Program-made: the position numbers and the translations under genes | Notes under the pieces: model-generated | What the model saw: the letters and a program-made list of their open reading frames with translations, nothing else | What the model was told of the DNA's origin: nothing | The model's database searches: none | Part shown: piece after piece, positions 1-11,500 of the stretch | Layout: the number at the start of each line of letters is the position of its first letter | Position numbering within the stretch: position 1 is the stretch's first letter | Source of the DNA: Pseudorhodobacter antarcticus | Lineage (GTDB): Bacteria; Pseudomonadota; Alphaproteobacteria; Rhodobacterales; Rhodobacteraceae | NCBI GenBank assembly: GCA_945860375.1 | Contig: CAMAQR010000007.1 | Coordinates: 47,240-111,239, forward strand | Direction: 5' to 3' | Length of the DNA: 64,000 nt

Positions 1-444
1 TCCTTCGGCGGTGGCGTGACAAAGGAAGATGAAAGCTGTCAGCGCCGCAACTGGGTGCAAACCCTGATCGGCGCGTCGCAAAGCATGTCGCCCGAAGATG
101 CGCTGTTCATGAAACGGCTGGCTTTCGAAGTGATGCGCGATGACGAATACCTGTCGCCCGGCTTTGCCCGTCTGGGCATCGAAGCCCCGACCAACACCGT
201 GCGCAAGAATATGTGGGGCAAGCCAAAGGTCGTGTCGGCCGCGACTGCCACGTCGGACCTACCCATCGGCTACATCGATACGTTCGACCAAGAACCGATC
301 GATACGGTCTCGCAAGAAACGATCGAGGTCTCCCGGCCCGCTGCCAAGGCCGTGGCCGGCTGTGTGGTTGTGGTCGCCGAGTCTGCCCCAGAGCAGATGA
401 AAAGCCTGCTGACCATCAAAGGGTGTGAAGTTGTTGTTCGCTGA
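1..444 (+). CDS. C-terminal part of an unrecognised protein, cut by the window edge
   Basis: The reading frame is open from base 1 (S-F-G-G-G-V...) to the TGA at 442-444, so this is probably the tail of a longer gene. The GTG at 16 could be a start, but no ribosome binding site is visible in the 15 bases before it. The visible 148 residues hold no domain I recognise. There is a possibly helical, charged stretch (residues 20-60 of the visible part) and a final hydrophobic segment near AGCVVVVAES. The gene lies on the same strand as the envelope-protein genes that lead to the giant adhesin, with 39 bases to the next start, so it may belong to the same locus. I cannot assign a function. Confidence 0.5.
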   Translation, partial: SFGGGVTKEDESCQRRNWVQTLIGASQSMSPEDALFMKRLAFEVMRDDEYLSPGFARLGIEAPTNTVRKNMWGKPKVVSAATATSDLPIGYIDTFDQEPIDTVSQETIEVSRPAAKAVAGCVVVVAESAPEQMKSLLTIKGCEVVVR

Positions 445-483
445 ACGAAAGGCGCAGAGAAACGCAGGGCATAGGGTAAGAGC

Positions 484-1170
484 ATGACATCCAGACATCA
501 TATGGCCACACTCGCGTCCTCGCTTTGGGTCTGCATGTCTGCTGGTGCTGTGGCTGCCGACTCGCTTGGCCTGAGTGACCAGCTGAGCCCGATTGAACCT
601 GTGCTGCTGACGGCTCTTGTGGACTCTGTCGGGACGGAGCCTGCGGCTTATAGCCAGCGGTCCCTGACTGTCGGCCCGCTGACGCTGCCGCAGCCTGGTT
701 TTGCCGATGTGCTTGGGATGGTCCTGCCAAAGCCGGTTGCGCCGTGGAACCCAGGCCCGCCGCCGCCGACCTTGGCGGATGTGATCGGCGTTGTGAACCT
801 TGCGAATTGGCATCCTTGTGACCCGCGCCCTTGTGACCCGCTGAACCCGCTTGATGGTTGGGGCGGCGGCCATGGCAGTGTGATCGCCGAGGCTTCAGCG
901 GTCTGGCGTGCCCAGATGGCGGCCTATCTGGCGCAAACCGCCCAAAGCAACGCGCAGCAGATGAACGCGTTTTCGGCGGCAGTCCAGACTCAGTTCGACA
1001 TTGCAATGGACCCGGACCGCTCGCCTTTCGATGATCTGGCGATCAGCGAACTGATGCAGGACGGCGGCTCAATCATGACAGAGTTCGAGTGGGGACGCGG
1101 TGACATGCAACATGTCGAGAGTGTTTTCGCGAAATTCCGGGAATCAGAGTCCGGCTTTTTCGGTGGTTAA
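484..1170 (+). CDS. predicted secreted protein of unknown function (228 aa)
   Basis: An N-terminal hydrophobic segment of about 25 residues ending in AGAVAADS looks like a Sec signal peptide with an AVA-A cleavage site, so the protein is probably periplasmic or exported. Residues 80-120 are rich in proline and contain a short paired motif (CDPRPCDP) with two cysteines that could form a disulfide. The second half looks helical and Gln/Ala-rich (around residues 140-175) and the end is rich in Gly and Phe. An AGGG sequence seven bases before the ATG supports the start. I do not recognise the family. It sits third from the giant surface protein on the same strand, so a role in its outer-membrane assembly is possible but is inference only. 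Confidence 0.6.
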   Translation: MTSRHHMATLASSLWVCMSAGAVAADSLGLSDQLSPIEPVLLTALVDSVGTEPAAYSQRSLTVGPLTLPQPGFADVLGMVLPKPVAPWNPGPPPPTLADVIGVVNLANWHPCDPRPCDPLNPLDGWGGGHGSVIAEASAVWRAQMAAYLAQTAQSNAQQMNAFSAAVQTQFDIAMDPDRSPFDDLAISELMQDGGSIMTEFEWGRGDMQHVESVFAKFRESESGFFGG

Positions 1171-1215
1171 GGATCGCGGTGCAACAAGATTGCCCGTTTC
1201 AAGAAGGATGTACGG

Positions 1216-1830
1216 ATGACAATGCGTTTTGGCTCTAAATGTGTATCGCTGGTCCTGGTGGCCCCTTTCGTTGCGTTGGCGGCCTGTGCGCCCGCTCCGG
1301 CCAAGCTGATGAGCTCGGCAGACCAACGCTACCTGGAGATCCGGGTCGTACCGCCGATTCCGTGCAGTGATCTGAAGATCGATGTCGTGAACAGCTACGC
1401 GGGCTGCGAGCGCTTCGGCGGCATGATGGACGGCGACAAGTTCACCAAATACGACAATCCAGTCGATGACTCGGCCATGATGACCGCCGCTCACGTGCGC
1501 TGCTACGATCTGCAACCCGAACGGGTCCGCTTTTATGCGGTCTGCACTCCGATTGTCCCGGTGGGTTCAACCACTCCTCCCCCGGTGGGAGAGCCCACGC
1601 CGAGTCTGCTGACGGCTCAGAACACTTCTGGCACCGGCGCTGGTATGGTTGAGACTTTTGTCTTCAGAACCAGTGCTGGGGTCAAAGGGGCAACCGCGAA
1701 AGCCGGAGACACCGAGGCGTCTGCGACCAGCATACCGCAGCTGAATGGTGATACGGTTCTGCGTGCCGGCGATGTAGAAGTGACGATAGACAGACATGGC
1801 AACATCAAAGATCATTCCGGGTTGTTTTAA
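1216..1830 (+). CDS. predicted lipoprotein of unknown function (204 aa)
   Basis: The N-terminus is a lipoprotein signal: basic residues, a hydrophobic core (VSLVLVAPFVALAAC) and a lipobox LAAC, with the lipidated cysteine at about residue 26. The mature part has several further cysteines (for example in PPIPCSDL and YAGCERF). The last 60 residues look like a short beta-rich segment ending in DVEVTIDRHGNI. AAGGA eight bases before the ATG supports the start. The family is not recognised. Its place between another secreted protein and an OmpA-like lipoprotein, all upstream of the giant adhesin gene, suggests an envelope accessory role, which I infer only from context. Confidence 0.6.
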   Translation: MTMRFGSKCVSLVLVAPFVALAACAPAPAKLMSSADQRYLEIRVVPPIPCSDLKIDVVNSYAGCERFGGMMDGDKFTKYDNPVDDSAMMTAAHVRCYDLQPERVRFYAVCTPIVPVGSTTPPPVGEPTPSLLTAQNTSGTGAGMVETFVFRTSAGVKGATAKAGDTEASATSIPQLNGDTVLRAGDVEVTIDRHGNIKDHSGLF

Positions 1831-1945
1831 GCCAGCCGTTCTTTGTCTTGGTGGGATCAGATGACGCGACAGGTTTTGGCGATCCGTATCTTGGATCGCC
1901 AGTTTACAGAGTGTCCCACACCTTGGTTTTTCTATGGAGTACACG

Positions 1946-2371
1946 ATGCGTAAGTTCTTGATCCCTTTGTTTCTTGTGGTTCTGGCGTCCTGCTCACAGG
2001 TTCCGCCGGTCAAGGATCGTGGCGTGCCAAGTGCGTTCTTCGTGTTCTTCGATGAGAATTCCGCCAAACCCGTGGAAGGGTCGGCAAAGATTCTGGACGA
2101 GGTTTCGGCCTTTCTGAAGTACTACGACGAGCTTTCCGTGAGCATTGTCGGTCAACGGGCCGTCAGCGAGACATCCGACACGACGGGCGGAGCACTTGAC
2201 GCACAGCGTGCGGCGGTCGTCGCGGCGCAGTTGCAAAAGCGCGGTATCGAGATCGGGCGGATGCAGGTCATCAACAAAGACGTGTCGGAATCGATGGCTG
2301 TTGCGGCAGGCGGCGACGAAGCCGTTGATCGACGCGTGGATATCATGATCCGGATTGTGCCAGAGCTATGA
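1946..2371 (+). CDS. OmpA-like lipoprotein (141 aa)
   Basis: MRKFLIPLFLVVLASCSQ is a clear lipoprotein signal with lipobox LASC. The mature part resembles an OmpA C-terminal, peptidoglycan-binding domain: a FFDENSA strand, a helix with DAQRAAVVAAQL, a strand around IGRMQVI, and a final RRVDIMI that matches the family's NRRVEI block. The usual TDxxG motif is degenerate. I chose the ATG at 1946 rather than the in-frame ATG at 1934 because GGAG (1937-1940) is correctly spaced for 1946 and the signal peptide then begins with the basic residues. It is the last gene before the giant protein (171-base gap) and could tether something to the outer membrane or cell wall. Confidence 0.7.
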   Translation: MRKFLIPLFLVVLASCSQVPPVKDRGVPSAFFVFFDENSAKPVEGSAKILDEVSAFLKYYDELSVSIVGQRAVSETSDTTGGALDAQRAAVVAAQLQKRGIEIGRMQVINKDVSESMAVAAGGDEAVDRRVDIMIRIVPEL

Positions 2372-2542
2372 TCAAACAACCGGTTCCTGGCTTCTGGGTT
2401 AAGGCAAACGATCGAACAACGAAAGTCCCCGGCTGACCAGCTTTGGGGGCTTCTGGCGTTGATATGTCAGAAAACTTGACCCGTTACCGTCCGAGTTTCG
2501 ACACCAACTTGCGCTGCGATATTTACTAAAAAAGGACACACA
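2372..2542 (+). promoter_or_regulatory. leader region of the giant gene, with weak hairpin and clear ribosome binding site
   Basis: Bases 2423-2430 (AAGTCCCC) can pair with 2445-2452 (GGGGGCTT, one G-T wobble), a hairpin with no U-run behind it. This could be a weak terminator of the lipoprotein genes or a leader structure. AAAGGA at 2531-2536, six bases before the GTG at 2543, is a good ribosome binding site and decides the start of the giant gene. I see a possible -35 (TTGACC, 2476-2481) but no convincing -10. Confidence 0.35.
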
Positions 2543-5500
2543 GTGGCACTTCCGTTCGCAGTCAACACATTGGTGTCTTTGCCCAAATTCATGGGCAATC
2601 GGAAGTCGCGGCGTGCACTTGCCAAGTCGGCCCCTACCCGATTTGCAAAGCTGAGACAGGCTGCGATCAGCTATCTTCTTGATCCGATCGAGCCGCGTAT
2701 TCTGCTGAGCGCGGACCCGATGTCCGTTGTCTTGAACACCAATATGGGACTGGACCCGACAGCCAATGTCTCCGCCACGGTTCGGCTGTTTGCCACGGGC
2801 GAAGGCGTCTCAAAGGTTTACCAATATGAAATTCGCGATGCGACAAACAACACCGTGCTGGTCGCAGCCACCCAAATCACGTCAACCACGGCTCTGAACT
2901 TTGCTTCCGGCAGCGGTGCCGATGCCATTTCAATGCGGTTCGAAGACAGTTTCACCTTCGACGCGGATTTCATGGTTTCGGTTGATGGTGGCACAGGTGC
3001 CGATTCGATCGGCATTACGTCATTTGCGGCGGGATATCTTGGAAGCCTGAACATCGCGGCGGAAACAGTGGCGGTTTCTGCCCAGATCGGCTCCGCCGTT
3101 TCTCAGGTGAATGACGTTACCATCCATGCCGACAGCACGTCGAATTTCGGGACGGCTTCAAGCCAGATCTCGGTGAATGCATCGATCTTCAGCCAAGGCG
3201 CAGTGACCCTGTCAGCGCAGGCGATGGTCAGCGGGGCGCTCAACATCGTGATCCCTGAGCTGGGCGATCCGATGTCCGTCGGACAAATTGCGCGGGTCAC
3301 CCTGGCCGACAGCATCACGATGCAGGCAGCATCGCTGAACATCAGCACGCTGGCGCGGCTGGATCTTAACGTAGCGGTCAGCAATCAGTTGTTGTGGAAA
3401 GGCGAAGGTTCCATCAACAGCGAGTCGCAGATCACCATCGGTCAGGGCGTTATTCTGTCCACGACCAACGCTGCCGGGATCACCCTTGCGGCCTCAGACA
3501 TTGTGAATGCCGATTTGTCTGTCGCTGCGGCAGAGCTTGCAGTCTTGGGCGAAAGCATTTTCAACATCAACGCGTTGTGGATGCAGATCGATGTTGCCCG
3601 GATCGTCGGAGTGAGCGTCGGCGAGGCGGGCGTTTCGGCCGTGGATACCGAGATCACCGCTGCGGGCGCAGGCAACGTCACGATCACCGCATCAAGCACT
3701 GGTGTCATCACCACCAAGGTCCAAAGCTCGTTTCTTGGGCTTGCACAGGTCACAATTGGCGGTGTCGGCGATGGCGCGCATATTGATCTGACAAATGTGA
3801 TCGTTGACGCAGGGGGTGCCCTTCGTGCCGAGGCGACCGACTCGACGAAAGTTGCAACCACCGCAATGATTGCGACCACGACGGCGGATGTGGCCGTCAG
3901 CGTAAATGTCACGGATTCCAACCTGACAGCCGGTCTGGACGTGACACTCGCGGCGCTGAGCACGGCGACCTATGACGCGACGTCGAAGTTTGTCGGCACC
4001 GACAAGGTGCAGTTCGTCGTTCCGGCCTTCAATTTCAAGGCAGCGTCGGCGATCAACACGGTGAATGGCGATATCGCCGTTGTTGTAACGCGCAGCACTG
4101 TCGAAAGCACGACGGGGTCCGTTCTCGCGCAGGCGACCGATCAGCGCTGGCTGGTTTCCACCACCAAAGCAATTCAGGATATTGATACCACCCTGTCCGC
4201 ACTGTTTTTTTTGCGCACAAACTTTGCTGCCAGTGCGACGCTGAGCGTCAACGTGCTTCGGGGCACTGTCACCGCCGACGTCGTTTCGTCCACCATAACT
4301 GCAGCGGCAGGGAATGTGACAGTCTCAGCGGATCTCGCCATTTTCCTTGATGCGCGCACCGTCGCGGCCGTGCTGCAATCTGGTGGATCGGGTGCCGCGG
4401 CCGGATTTTCCATTGCCCAGAACTATGTGGGCTATGACGTGAACGACATTGCTGCGCAGACCATCAGCGCCATATTTGGTCTCAACTGGGGGATTGTCGA
4501 GGAGAACTACAGCGTTCTGGCGCGGGTTCAGGATTCGAACGTCACTTCGGGTGCGACGCTAAGGATTGCGGCCAGTGATACCGGCAAGTTCAACGCAACC
4601 GTGTCAAACATTGTGACCAATGCCTCGGTGATGCCATTCGGCATGCAGACGAGTTCGGCGATTGGGTTTGTGATTTCATCAACAAAGATTGCCAGTTCGG
4701 TGCGGGCGGTGCTGGAATCGACGGCGACTGCCAAGACGGTTCATGCGGCGACGGGCGTCGTGGTGACGGCGTCGAACACGGCCAGCATTGCGGCCAATGC
4801 GCGGGTTTATTCTTCGTCGATGGCGGCCAGTGATGGTGGGGCAAGCTGGGCCAACAATCTGATCGGGCTTCTGGTGTCGGCCGATTTCCGCACGACCGGT
4901 GCGGGCGCGGCTGGCAAGACCTTCACCGGCCCCAGTGTCTTTTCGCTGGTTGAAGTTCCGGCAGTCTCGCAGCAGGTCAAGTTTGGCGACCGCGTGCAGT
5001 TGTTGCCAACCTACCAGGATGGCAAGGCAACCGGCACGGCGGGGCGCGGGACAGAGGGATCCGTCTACAGATTTTTCGGTCAAACCGGTTTTCTTGACCT
5101 GAAAAACACTGACTTTACCAATAAGGACCTTTGGCGCGAAGAACTGGACACTTCGATCATTCCCGCGGGGCTGAACCTTGCCGCCTCGACCTCCACCGCC
5201 TTTGGCGGGCTTGTTGTGCGCAATGATGTGACGGGCGACACCACGGCAGAGGTTCTCAAGACAAATATCGGCACGGTGGGACAGGCTTCGGGCGCGCTTA
5301 CGGTTTCGGCGGTTCAGGCTGGCAGCTTGACCAGCCTGTCGGATGTGGCCGTGGTCAGCAAGGGCACCAGCGGTGTGACCGGCGAGGGCATGAGCTTGGC
5401 GATTGGCGGCATGATCGTCATGAACTCTGTGCAGGGAACCGCCACGGCCCGGATCGCGGATAGCAACGTCTTCGCAACCGGTGCCTTGACGCTGACCGCC

Positions 5501-8500
5501 AGCAACAGCATCGCACTTGCTGCCACAGTGAAAAACGGATTGTCCAGCGATCAGGCTGGCGGCGCTATTGTGGTTGCGATCAACAGTGTGGGCTACGCGC
5601 CGACCGATCTGTTCGCCGCCACTTGGGATACGTTGGCGGGCTCGAGCGGCACCAGCCCGCAGGCTGATGGCGCTGTGGCCGAAGTGACAGGGTCCAACCT
5701 GACGGCAGGCTCAGTTGTGGTGACGGCCACGAATGACTCGCGCCTGAATGCGCTTATCACCTCGGATGTCGGCGCGGCGGCAACGTCGGAAGTTCTCGCA
5801 GCGGGTGGCGCGGCGGCCAGCGGTGTGATGGCGTCGAACAGCCTTGCAGGCAAGGCGCGGGCCACGGTTGATCTGTCAGGCGGCAAGACCGTGACCGCGA
5901 CGACGGGCGGTGTGACGGTTGAGGCCCATGACGAGACCCATTTGACGTCGCGCACTTTGCTTGTCACCAGCGCGTCGGGCTCGGGCAGTCTGGGCGTAGG
6001 CGCCCTTGGCAGCGTGATCGACAACATCATGAACCGCTACGAGTTCACAACCTTTTCGGGCATCAAATCGCTCGCCTTTGGCGATATGGTCTATATGGGG
6101 TCGAATGGCGACGAGCTGGAAGGCAAGCTTTTCAAGTTTCTGGGCGACAGCGCAGTCGGGGTTGATCTTGGTGACATCGACATCTTCGCCGATCTGGGCC
6201 TTTGGCGGGAAGTGACCTCGGCGACTGCGGCGGCGGCGAGTCTTGCCAATAGCATTGCCAAGTTGGTGACGCCGACGCAGACGACCTCGGTTGCGGCGCT
6301 GATCTCACGCAACCGGAGCGAGGCCGGGGCGGAGGCCCAAGTGCTGGACGGGACCGTGACGGCTGCGGGAACCGTTGCCGTGCGCGCCTTTGAAAATGCG
6401 ACACTGACCGCTCGGGAATCGTCTGAGGTGTCGGCGGTCGGCGGAAGCGCTGCAGCGGTTGGGGCGATCATCGCCAGCAACACGCTGCTCAGTGCGGCGA
6501 ATGCCACAATTTTGCGCAGCACGGTCCTGTCATCTGCCGGGGATGTCGCCGTGCTGGCCCGCAACACAGCGATTGTCACCGCTTCGGTGACCTCGAAAGT
6601 CACCTCATCCGGCTCTTCGGTTGGCCTCGTCATGGCCTTCAACGCGGTTGGTGTCGACGGTGGCAATGTCTTTGCGATGGCGGCGGATGCGCTGCTGGGG
6701 TCGGGCTTTACCGCAACCGAAACCCCGGTTGGTGCGAATGCATTGATCCGTGACAGCAAGGTCACGGCCTTTGGCTCTGTCAGTGTCATTGCCGATACCC
6801 GCGAGGTGATCAGCTCGGATCTGGGTCTGCTTGACGTCACCGCGCAGATGTTTGATGACATGGTGCCGGACATCGAAGGCAACCGGGACGAAGCGCGCGT
6901 CACGGCCGCCGAAACGGCGCTCTTGGCGGCTTTGACGACGCTCCATCTGACGTATGAGGGGGATCTCTCGGTCGAAGCCCTTGTTCCGGCGCAGATTTGG
7001 CTTTTGTCGGATGAGGTTGGTACCACGTGGCGCGCCGAGCTGACAGCTTCGGGAGCGGTGGAGTTGTCGCGGGTCAACCTGATCGACTCGGTGGTGGGCA
7101 ACGAAACAGCGACGGCCAAGAACAGCCTGCCTTCCTTTGCGTCTGCTGTCGGTGACCCTTTCAGCAACGCCGGTATTGCGGGGGGCGGCATCCTCAGTTC
7201 CAACCGAATTGCAAGTGCGACAACCGCCAAGATCGAGCGCACGCTCAACCTGATCAGCCCGGTTGCAGCGGCGGATTATGTGACGGCACAGACGGGTGAT
7301 GTGACGGTCAGCGCGACGGATTCGGCGAATATCCGGGCTTACACCTCGATCGCCGCGTCCTCAGTGATAGCAAGCAACCTGAACGCCGTGCGTGATTTTG
7401 CCTTGGCGCTGGCGGCCAAGAGCTATTCGTTTACCACCCAGTCGGGCACGCAATCGGTGGCGAACGGCGATCTGATCTATATCGACGTCACGATGGCCGA
7501 TCCGAGCAACCCGGCACGTGTCATCTCGGCTGGATCGGTCTATCGGTATCTGGGAACCGGCGGAACCAAGGATATGTCCGGTCTGACCTATGCCGATCTG
7601 TCCGATACGTCCAACTGGACACGCATCAATGGCAATGCCGATGTGGTGGGCATACTTTTCACGTCGTTGGGCAACCTTTCGGCTTCCAGTTCGCGCGCCA
7701 TTGGCGCGATGGTGGTGTTGAACGACGTCAAGGCCGGGGCGACGGCGCTGATCGACCATGTCGGCATTCAGGCCGGCGATGATGTCACGGTCAGCGCGGT
7801 GTCGAAGGCCGCCCTGATTGCGCGGCTTGATGCGACGGTGCAATCGTCCGGGGGCAGCGCTTGGGGAACCGGGGTGTCTCTGGCCGTGAACGGGCAGATT
7901 GCCACCAACCTTGTGCGCAATTCTGCCTTGGCCTCGATATTGGACAGCACGGTGGTGCGCGGCGGCGATGTGGCCGTGACCGCAGATCAAGGCGCGTTGC
8001 TGGATGCCCGCGTGATTTCCACCACAGAATCTGGCTCCCATGGCGTGGGTGTCACTCTGGCGTTCAACTCGATCGGCTGGAATGCGTCCAATGTGCTTTA
8101 CAATGCGCTGGATGTGCTGATCGGTGATCCGATACTGTCCTCGCTGACGGCCATTCCGACGGCCGGAGCCACAGCGCAGATCGTCAGGTCGCAGGTTCTG
8201 GACCTGGCCGGTGTCGCCGGAGGGGTCAGCGTTGAGGCCATTTCGTCCAGCCGCATCAATGCGACGGTGTCGAACGCGATTTCGGCGGTCGCAACGGCCA
8301 TCTACGGCGCGAGCAGTTCATCGACTGGCATCGTTTTGGTGTCGAACAAGACCGCAGGTGGCACCCAGGCCCTGATTGACAGCTCGACCGTCGAAGCGGG
8401 TGGTGACGTGCGTGTCGCTGCATCTGACATTCAAGAGATTCATTCGAATTCATCGGTCTCGTCCAATTCGTCCGCTGCGTCCGACGGTGGGGCAAGTGCA

Positions 8501-11500
8501 CTACAAAGCGCGATCAACAGCGGCACACCGACAGATTGGGCAGCCACCGTCGGTGGGCCGGCCCAGCCGGTGTCGTTGCGGTACGACGACCAAGTGCGCG
8601 TCACGGATGAACTAGGGAAGGTGGTCATTTATGACTACATGGGCGCGACCGACCCGACGGGCCTGTCGCGGACCGACCTTAGCGCCGCAGATTATGCAAA
8701 CGCCGATTACTGGCGGCTGCAGCCGGACTTTATCCTGCTGAGTACCGGCTTTAACGTCAGCCTAAGTGACTCGACCTCTATCGGGATCATTATGGTCCTG
8801 AATGATCTGCGCTCGACCGTCTTGGCAAAGATTCTGAACTCGACCGTGGATACCACGAATGGCTCGGTTGTCGTGGACAGCGATCTGGCCTCGGTGCTGG
8901 ACGCAACCGTTGATGCCTCTATCACTTCGTCGGGCGGGTCAATCATTGCGGGCGCCGGCTCCAACGCGGCTTGGGGCGGCGCCGGGGCCACGAACACAGT
9001 GATGGGCGGCGCAACTTCGCTCATTTCGGGATCAACCGTGACCGCCGCAGGCGCTCTCACAGGCAATGTGTCCGTCACCTCAAGCAATTCGGCAGAGTTG
9101 ACTGCAACGACCAGTTACAACGCCGAAACCGGCGGCGGCGGCGGGGCGACGCTGGCTTTCAACTCGGTTGGCTGGAACCCTTCGAACCTGTTGTACAATG
9201 CCATAGATACCTTGATCGGTCAGTCGGCTTTGGCCAACACCAATCCGGTTGATGCCACGGCGCAGATCCTCAATTCCGATGTGACGGCAGGCGGTGATAT
9301 CACTGTTGATGCCGTAGATGTGGCGACCATCACGGCAAAGACGTTAAATGCCACCGAGATCGCCAAAGGCGGCCTCCCGATGGGCGATGAAACGGGCGGC
9401 AAGGGGGTGATCCTTGCACTGAACAAAGTGTATGGCAGCGCCCATGCCGAGATTTCAGGAACCCGCTCCGCCGGTGTGCTGGATGAAATCCTGCGGGCGG
9501 GGGGCGATATCCTCGTCACCGCAATGAACACCTCGGTGATCGATGCCACCAATACGCTGAAAGTCAAAGCGTCCCTTGGCAACGACATTCTTCAAGTGGG
9601 GTTTGACTATATCGAAGCGAAACGCTTACGCTACGATTACACCACGGTGTCAGGCACGCAGACGCTGATATCGGGCGAGGTCGTGCGAATCGGTGCAAAA
9701 TTCGTCGCCGATCACGTAGCTTCCGCGCAAAACACGATTCCGCTAGGCGATATCTATCTCTACATCGGCGTTGATGGCGTGAGCATGGATCTGGCGGTTG
9801 CAGATTATACCGATGAAAGCCGATGGCGCCGCATGCCGAGCGGTGATATGGCCAATTACATTCCCGAATGGCTTTCGCAAAGCCTTGGTACCAGTTCTGC
9901 AACGGCTGCTGGTGCGCTGATGGCGGTCAACGATGCGCGGGGGGAAACCACAGCGCGGATCGTGTCGGTGGATATTTCCACATCGGGTGGCGACCTTGTC
10001 GTCAGTTCCGACAACAGCATCACTATCGAAGCGCTGAACACCGGTAAACTCTATTCGCACGGCGGCTCGCTCTTTGCGGGCGGCGCGACAACCACGGTCA
10101 ATATCAACATCGCCACCAACACGGTGCTGACCAGCGCCCTTGCTGAAATCTCCGATGCCGAGGCCAAGGCAACGCTGGGCGATGTCACGGTGAACGCCGT
10201 TTCCGCCGGGGCGGTCATCGCCACAGTGAACACCAGCACCAAGGCTTATGGCGGCGGGGCTTCGGTTGCCATCGGCATCACCCTTGCCTTCAACTCGGTC
10301 GGGCAAGAGCCGCAGAATGTGGTGTTCAACACGGTCGATGCGCTGATCGGCACCGCCCTGACAGGCTCGGATGCGGCAGCCGCCGAGGCGCGGATTTACA
10401 AATCGAAGGTGACGGCGGGCCGCGACATCGCGGTGACGGCCTCATCGGAATCGACGATTGACGCGGTCATCGCCAGTGCCGCGGTGTCAACTTCGGTCAC
10501 GCTCGCAGCCGGTTCCACCGTGACCGTTGCTCCGATCATTGCGCTGAACCGCATTGCCAGCCTGGCCATCGCGGAAATAGATAATGAGTTGGCATCAGGC
10601 CGCACCGTCATGGCCGGGCGAGACATCCTGATTGACGCCGTTGACCAGTCGATCATCATCGCAAATGTTGAATCGTCATCGATGGCCGTGACGGCCAGCA
10701 CGAAGTCAAGCGCGGTTTCGGTTGCTGTGACCTTTGCGCGCAACGAAATCCAGTCGGATGTGACCGCCCAGATCGTGGATGTCCCGACACTGTCGGCAGG
10801 CGGCAATCTGTCGATCCTTGGCCGGCGTACCGCAACGATCGACGCTTTGGGCCTGTCGTCCTCAGTGGCGATTTCGGCCAGTATGGGCGCTGGCTCGACA
10901 CCATCGGTCACGGGCGGCGGTGCCGTTGCGGTCAACCGACTGAACGGCACGGTCAGCGCCCGGATGAGCGGAACCGCCGCCACGGTGACGGGGGATGTGT
11001 CCGTCACCGCCAGCAATATTGCGCAGATCTTTGCCACGATCCAAGTGCTTGCAGCCTCGGTCGCGATGTCGGGCGGGTCTTCGTCGGCGGTTGGGCTGGG
11101 GATCGTTGTCGCTGACAACCTGATCGGCTATTCCAACGCAGTGACGCCTACGGCGACTTACACCAGCGACAGCCGCCCGATGACGCTGACCACCGGCCAG
11201 ACGGTGCATGTCATCGGGGGCCATGCGCTGAACGGCGGCTATTACCGTTTTACCGGGCCGACCACCGCTTCGACGCTGAAAGATGCCAACAACACAACGG
11301 TCGGGTTTGATCTCACTCAGCAAGATTACAGCGACACCCGTTTGTGGGAGCGGGTCGATCTGTCACCCACTTCCGCTGCAGCCATCGCTGAAATCGTTGC
11401 GGGCAGTGTCACGGCCACGGGTGACATCTCGGTGCTGGCAACAGCCGGCCAAACCATCATCGCCACCGTTTCTGCCGCAGTTCTGGCAATTTCGGGCGGC

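Noticed and set aside
6091..7248. Long minus-strand frames inside the giant gene (also 26789-28339, 15403-16456)
   Set aside because: They mirror the codon pattern of the giant gene, have no ribosome binding site and give Pro/Arg/Ala-rich or His-rich proteins without any family features.
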